A stretch of 17,924 bases of DNA from Campylobacteraceae bacterium (GTDB lineage Bacteria; Campylobacterota; Campylobacteria; Campylobacterales; Sulfurovaceae): positions 1 to 17,924 of the forward strand of contig JALVPA010000056.1 in assembly GCA_027026055.1 (NCBI GenBank), given 5' to 3'. Numbering within the stretch: position 1 is the first letter of the stretch; the number at the start of each line of letters is the position of its first letter. The position numbers and the translations under genes are program-made. The notes under the pieces were generated by a model. That model worked only from the letters and a program-made list of their open reading frames with translations. It did no database searches and was not told the origin of the DNA. Shown here in pieces: positions 14,607 to 17,924 of this stretch.

Positions 14607-16396
14607 AAGAACTTCCCGACGCACCGGGCGTCTATCAATATTTTGACAAAGATGGGCGTCTGCTGTATGTCGGCAAAGCCAAATCGCTCAAGCACCGGGT
14701 CAAAAGCTACTGGCGCTTTACGCCTACGTTTCGCCCCAATCCAGATCAAAGCCCACGTATTCTCTTGATGCTCAAAGAAGTTGCGAATCTGGATTATATC
14801 GTCGTCGATAGCGAAGCAGACGCGTTGATTTTGGAAAACGCCCTTATCAAACAGCTCAAACCGCGCTATAATATTCTTTTGCGAGACGACAAAACCTATC
14901 CTTATATCTATATCGACGAATCGCAACCCTTTCCGAGATTCGAAATCACCCGCAAAGTGGTCTCCGGCAAACAAATCACCTATTACGGTCCCTTTCCGAA
15001 CGGTGCGCGCGCGCTTTTCGACGCACTCTACGAAACCTTTCCTCTCGTACAGAAAAAAAACTGCCTGCGCGAAGGAAAAGCGTGCCTCTTTTACCAAATC
15101 GATCGTTGTCTTGCACCCTGCGAAGGCAAAATCGATACCGACACCTATGCCGCCGTTGTCGAAGAAGCCAAAGAGGCCATCCGAAAGCGCACCCCGCTCA
15201 TTGAAAAAATGCAAACGCGTATGATGCTGTTGGCTACACAGGAACGTTTCGAAGAGGCCGCCATACTCAGAGACCGCATCGAAGCGATCAAATCACTCAG
15301 TCTCACCTCCAACATCGATCTTGCCAAAGAGATCGACGCCGACATCTTCGCTATTCGCAACGGCGAAACGCGCGGAGTGGTCGTCAGACTCTTTTTGCGC
15401 GGTGGTAAAATCGTCTCTTCCTCGTACAACTACTTTCGCCATACCCATCTTTACGATACCGGCGAAGCCTATACTCAAGCGTTGCTCGATTTTTACGGCA
15501 TCGATACACCGCCGCCCGTCTCGGAGATCCTTGTCGCCGAAGATTTCGAAGGCATGGCGGAAGTGGCGCAAGCGTTACGCCTGCGATTCGGCAAAAAAGT
15601 CACCCTCTCCCGTCCCAAACGCGGCGTCAAAGCGCGTTTGATCTCTTTGGCGTTGAAAAACTGCGACGAACTACTTAAAACAAGCGATACGCAGCATCAC
15701 ATAGAAAGCGAAATCGCCGCCTTATGCCGTCTCAAACGCATTCCCTATCGCGTCGAAACTTTCGACAACTCCCATATGAGCGGCGAAGCGACCGTCGGCG
15801 CGATGGTCGTATGGGACGAAGGGAAATGGAACAAAAACGCCTATAGACGCTATACCTTACAAAGCAAGGACGAATACGCACAAACGGAAGAGATGCTTCG
15901 GCGCCGTATTGCGGATTTCGATCTCTCTTCGCCGCCCGATTTGTGGATCCTCGACGGCGGTATCGCCCAGCTCAGACTTGCCGCATCGCTTTTGGCGCAA
16001 CGCGGCGTCGATCTCGACGTCATCGCCATTGCCAAAGAAAAACGCGACGCCAAAGCCCAAAGAGCCAAAGGCAAAGCGCACGACACACTCTATATCGGCG
16101 ACGGCGAAGCGATACGGCTGTTGCCTTCGGACAAGCGCCTACAGTGGATACAGCGTCAACGCGACGAAGCACACCGTTTCGCCGTAGCCTATCATCGCAA
16201 TCGCAAACGAAAATACGATATGCAGTCACAGCTACTCGAAAAAAAAGGTATCGGACCCGCCACCGTTAAAAAACTACTCGACTATTTCGGTACGTTCGAG
16301 GCGATTTACAATGCCGATATCGAAGAGATAGCGGCGGTAACTTCCAAACGTGTGGCAAGGCTCCTTTCGGGAGATGCGTCCGAAACAGGTCAATGA
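14591..16396 (+). CDS. uvrC: Excinuclease ABC subunit C
   Basis: UvrC makes both incisions in nucleotide excision repair after UvrA/UvrB damage recognition. The 601-residue protein has every domain: GIY-YIG nuclease (G13-V14-Y15 and Y26-V27-G28 with R36), a four-cysteine region (C158, C165, C173, C177) that corresponds to the reported iron-sulfur ligands of UvrC, the UVR helical hairpin for UvrB contact (about 205-238), the RNase H-like 5' nuclease with FDNSHMSGEATVGAM and WILDGGIAQL, and C-terminal helix-hairpin-helix DNA binding (GIGPATVKKL, 553-562). The ATG at 14591 lies inside the end of the DUF721 gene, with GGAG 8 bases upstream. Length is close to the E. coli protein (610). Confidence 0.97.
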   Translation: MQSILKELPDAPGVYQYFDKDGRLLYVGKAKSLKHRVKSYWRFTPTFRPNPDQSPRILLMLKEVANLDYIVVDSEADALILENALIKQLKPRYNILLRDDKTYPYIYIDESQPFPRFEITRKVVSGKQITYYGPFPNGARALFDALYETFPLVQKKNCLREGKACLFYQIDRCLAPCEGKIDTDTYAAVVEEAKEAIRKRTPLIEKMQTRMMLLATQERFEEAAILRDRIEAIKSLSLTSNIDLAKEIDADIFAIRNGETRGVVVRLFLRGGKIVSSSYNYFRHTHLYDTGEAYTQALLDFYGIDTPPPVSEILVAEDFEGMAEVAQALRLRFGKKVTLSRPKRGVKARLISLALKNCDELLKTSDTQHHIESEIAALCRLKRIPYRVETFDNSHMSGEATVGAMVVWDEGKWNKNAYRRYTLQSKDEYAQTEEMLRRRIADFDLSSPPDLWILDGGIAQLRLAASLLAQRGVDLDVIAIAKEKRDAKAQRAKGKAHDTLYIGDGEAIRLLPSDKRLQWIQRQRDEAHRFAVAYHRNRKRKYDMQSQLLEKKGIGPATVKKLLDYFGTFEAIYNADIEEIAAVTSKRVARLLSGDASETGQ

Positions 16397-16535
16397 CAAA
16401 CGTTACGTTTTGTTAGGATTTCAAGAGAAACGAAGGAAAAATTCAAACGTTTTTTAGTTTAAATATTATAAAGTCAATCTATAGATTTCCGCAATAACAG
16501 TGAAAATCCGTAAAAACGGATAGAAGGATGAAAAG
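16397..16535 (+). promoter_or_regulatory. uvrC-PAS intergenic region with hairpin and palindrome
   Basis: The 139 bases hold a weak CAAACG/CGTTTTG foldback right after the uvrC stop without a T-run, an AT-rich tract with TATAAA (16467-16472) as a possible -10 box, a perfect 12-bp palindrome AATCTATAGATT (16476-16487), and a perfect 6-bp hairpin ATCCGT-AAAA-ACGGAT (16506-16521) just upstream of the AGAAGGAT ribosome site of the PAS gene. A promoter for the PAS gene is likely here but its exact boxes are uncertain. Confidence 0.4.
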
Positions 16536-16961
16536 ATGAAAAGAGAACGGCCCGAACCGATCGACGAAGAGTATACCTTCAAAGACGGCGTTATCGTAAG
16601 TTCAACCGATCTGAAAGGAATCATCACTTACGCAAATCGCAAATTTTGCGAAATCGCCGATTATACGAAAGAGGAGTTGACGGGCAAAAACCACAATATC
16701 ATCCGTCACCCGGATATGCCTAAAGCTGCTTTCAAAGATTTATGGGATACTATTCAATCAGGGAAAGAGTGGACCGGTATCGTCAAAAATCTCCGAAAAG
16801 ACGGACGGTATTATTGGGTCTACTCCCATATCGCCCCCGTCAAAGACGCCGAAGGCAACATTACGGGATATACGGCAGCACGCCGACCCGCTTCGAAAAA
16901 CGAGATTGAAGAAGCCGAGGCGCTTTATAAAGAGATGCTCGAAAAAGAGCGGGAATCCTAA
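16536..16961 (+). CDS. Stand-alone Aer/CetB-type FAD-binding PAS protein
   Basis: A 141-residue soluble protein made of a single PAS domain. It follows the PAS domain of the aerotaxis receptor Aer closely and with nearly the same numbering: N34, HNIIRHPDMP at 53-62 with R57, H58 and D60 (residues needed for FAD binding in Aer), W79 in EWTGIVKN, and Y93 in YYWV. It ends with a short charged helix (EIEEAEALYKEMLEKE) and has no transmembrane, HAMP or methyl-accepting signalling domain. This is the architecture of Campylobacter CetB, which pairs with a membrane partner (CetA) to control energy taxis. No CetA-like gene is in the window. The probable role is redox or energy sensing by bound FAD. 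The next gene begins 20 bases later, so the two are likely an operon. Confidence 0.88.
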   Translation: MKRERPEPIDEEYTFKDGVIVSSTDLKGIITYANRKFCEIADYTKEELTGKNHNIIRHPDMPKAAFKDLWDTIQSGKEWTGIVKNLRKDGRYYWVYSHIAPVKDAEGNITGYTAARRPASKNEIEEAEALYKEMLEKERES

Positions 16962-16981
16962 AAGGAAGGAGAGGGTAGCTC

Positions 16982-17924
16982 ATGTATTATATCACCAATC
17001 AGGAGGGGTTGGTCATCGCGTTGGATACTTCGTTAATGCGTCGATTAAACGTCGATTCGCTCGAAGCGTTTTATCACAAAAAATATATCGGTGATATCAC
17101 CATACAAAAGATGGGAAGTCGCGTAATCGTAACGCTCCCTAACGAACGTGTCGAAATGGAAGCCGTATCGGTCGCAATGGTCGGTTTGGCGGGAAATCTC
17201 ACTCTTTATGCGCTACAAGAAGCGGAGACGGCACAAGAGAGTATCGAAGAGGCGTTCGACGTATCGAAACTCTTGAACGAAGAGATCGCAGCGACACCGG
17301 TTGAAAAAATAGAAGCGACGCCGGAAAAAGAGATATCCGATATCTCGGAACTCCTCAAAGAGGAGCCTGCGGAAGTTTCCGAAAGCCGAAAAGGCGAGGA
17401 GGAAGAGGAAGAGGAAGAGGAAGAGGATTTTTTAATCGACCTTTTCGGAGATGAGGAAGCGACAAAGGAGAAAGAAGAAACGCCTTCTACGGAAGAGGAA
17501 AAAGAAAAAGACGAACTTTTCGACCTACTGTTACCCGAAGAGAGCGAAGAGGCGATAGAAGAGATATCCGGTTCTGAACCCTCTACCGTATCCGAAGCAA
17601 TCGACATTATCGAAATCGATATCGCGGCGGCAAGTCGTAAGCTCGGAATACCCGAAGAGGACTTTGTTAGGTTCGTCGACGAATATATCGATACGGCGAT
17701 GGCGAAAGAAAATACGCTTTTGAGCGACGATTCGCATCTGCGTAGCGAAACGTGCAAAGAGTTGAAACATCTCGCCAACGTACTCTATCTTTCCGCACTT
17801 TCGGAAAAGCTCGACACCATTGCGCAAGCCGACGACGCCTCCGCCCGCAAAACCTCCGTAGAGGCGTTTTACAATGCGTTAAAACGCATCCCGCTGGGAG
17901 AAAAACAAATTGACAAGAACGTCA
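16982..17924 (+). CDS. Acidic protein with PAS-like N-terminus and helical HPt-like C-region, partial
   Basis: The first 314 codons are visible and the gene runs off the right edge. I do not recognise the family. Residues 1-80 look like a degenerate PAS fold (YYITNQEGLVIALD... ending LTLYALQE). Residues 81-205 are very acidic and probably disordered, with four similar motifs: DVSKLLNEE (93), DISELLKEE (120), FLIDLFGDE (150) and ELFDLLLPEE (178), and ten glutamates at 139-148. Residues about 206-282 are helical and resemble a histidine phosphotransfer domain in pattern (LGIPEEDFVRFVDEYID, then LKHLANVLYLSAL), but lysine occupies the expected histidine position. The ATG has GGAG 10 bases upstream and follows the PAS gene by 20 bases. 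The link to the FAD-PAS protein suggests a signalling partner. Confidence 0.7.
   Translation, partial: MYYITNQEGLVIALDTSLMRRLNVDSLEAFYHKKYIGDITIQKMGSRVIVTLPNERVEMEAVSVAMVGLAGNLTLYALQEAETAQESIEEAFDVSKLLNEEIAATPVEKIEATPEKEISDISELLKEEPAEVSESRKGEEEEEEEEEEDFLIDLFGDEEATKEKEETPSTEEEKEKDELFDLLLPEESEEAIEEISGSEPSTVSEAIDIIEIDIAAASRKLGIPEEDFVRFVDEYIDTAMAKENTLLSDDSHLRSETCKELKHLANVLYLSALSEKLDTIAQADDASARKTSVEAFYNALKRIPLGEKQIDKNV
17396..17425 (+). repeat. In-frame GAGGAA repeat encoding polyglutamate
   Basis: Ten glutamate codons in a row, mostly alternating GAG and GAA (a 6-base unit repeated about four times), inside the acidic linker of the partial protein. Gain or loss of whole units would keep the frame and change only the linker length. 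Confidence 0.75.

Noticed and set aside
17206..17778. A 190-codon serine-rich frame on the minus strand
   Set aside because: It is the reverse of the acidic glutamate/aspartate-rich plus-strand gene, whose frame continues cleanly to the window edge and has a ribosome site.
1..17924. CRISPR array, prophage, transposase or toxin-antitoxin system
   Set aside because: No regularly spaced direct repeats, integrase or transposase motifs, or small toxin/antitoxin pairs were found on either strand.

Overview
The window looks like ordinary chromosome from a free-living member of the Campylobacterota (Sulfurovum/Sulfurimonas type). The placement rests on the kind of proteins encoded, very tight and overlapping operons, promoters recognisable mainly by a TATAAT -10 box, and the gene order purD - RDD protein - lptD - J-domain protein - phosphoribosyltransferase - pnp, which I recall from Helicobacter and Campylobacter. 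No tRNA, rRNA, CRISPR array, insertion sequence or phage gene is visible.

Layout. Everything from 1 to 14189 is on the minus strand. Read in the direction of transcription it runs: a 43-residue lipoprotein resembling LptM, then nadB (NAD synthesis), nhaD (Na+/H+ antiport) and guaA (GMP synthesis); a 404-base hairpin-rich gap; htpG (Hsp90) behind a good sigma70-type promoter; a zinc/iron-type CDF exporter with a TTG start, overlapping hemD (tetrapyrrole synthesis); a structured RNA gene (probable 6S RNA) with its own -10 box; and a six-gene run in which every junction overlaps or is 2 bases apart: purD, an RDD membrane protein, lptD, a small J-domain protein, a phosphoribosyltransferase and pnp, cut by the left edge. 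From 14160 onward genes are on the plus strand: a DUF721/DciA-like protein, uvrC (overlapping by 16 bases), a stand-alone Aer/CetB-type FAD-binding PAS protein, and a long acidic protein cut by the right edge.

Most genes are housekeeping. The points most worth a second look are: (1) the divergent junction at 14148-14189, where the 5' ends of the lipoprotein and DUF721 genes overlap by 30 bases and the DUF721 promoter is placed so that its mRNA should begin at the ATG (leaderless); (2) a minimal LptM-like lipoprotein in the same window as an LptD with only two cysteines in its mature part, a simple setting for LptM-assisted disulfide maturation; (3) the probable 6S RNA upstream of purD; (4) the acidic protein at the right edge, with a PAS-like N-terminus, four copies of a short acidic-dileucine motif spaced 27-30 residues apart, a pure glutamate tract encoded by a hexanucleotide repeat, and a C-terminal HPt-like helical region that seems to lack the phospho-acceptor histidine; (5) the guaA-htpG gap with mutually exclusive hairpins. 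I see no clear new defence or mobile system.
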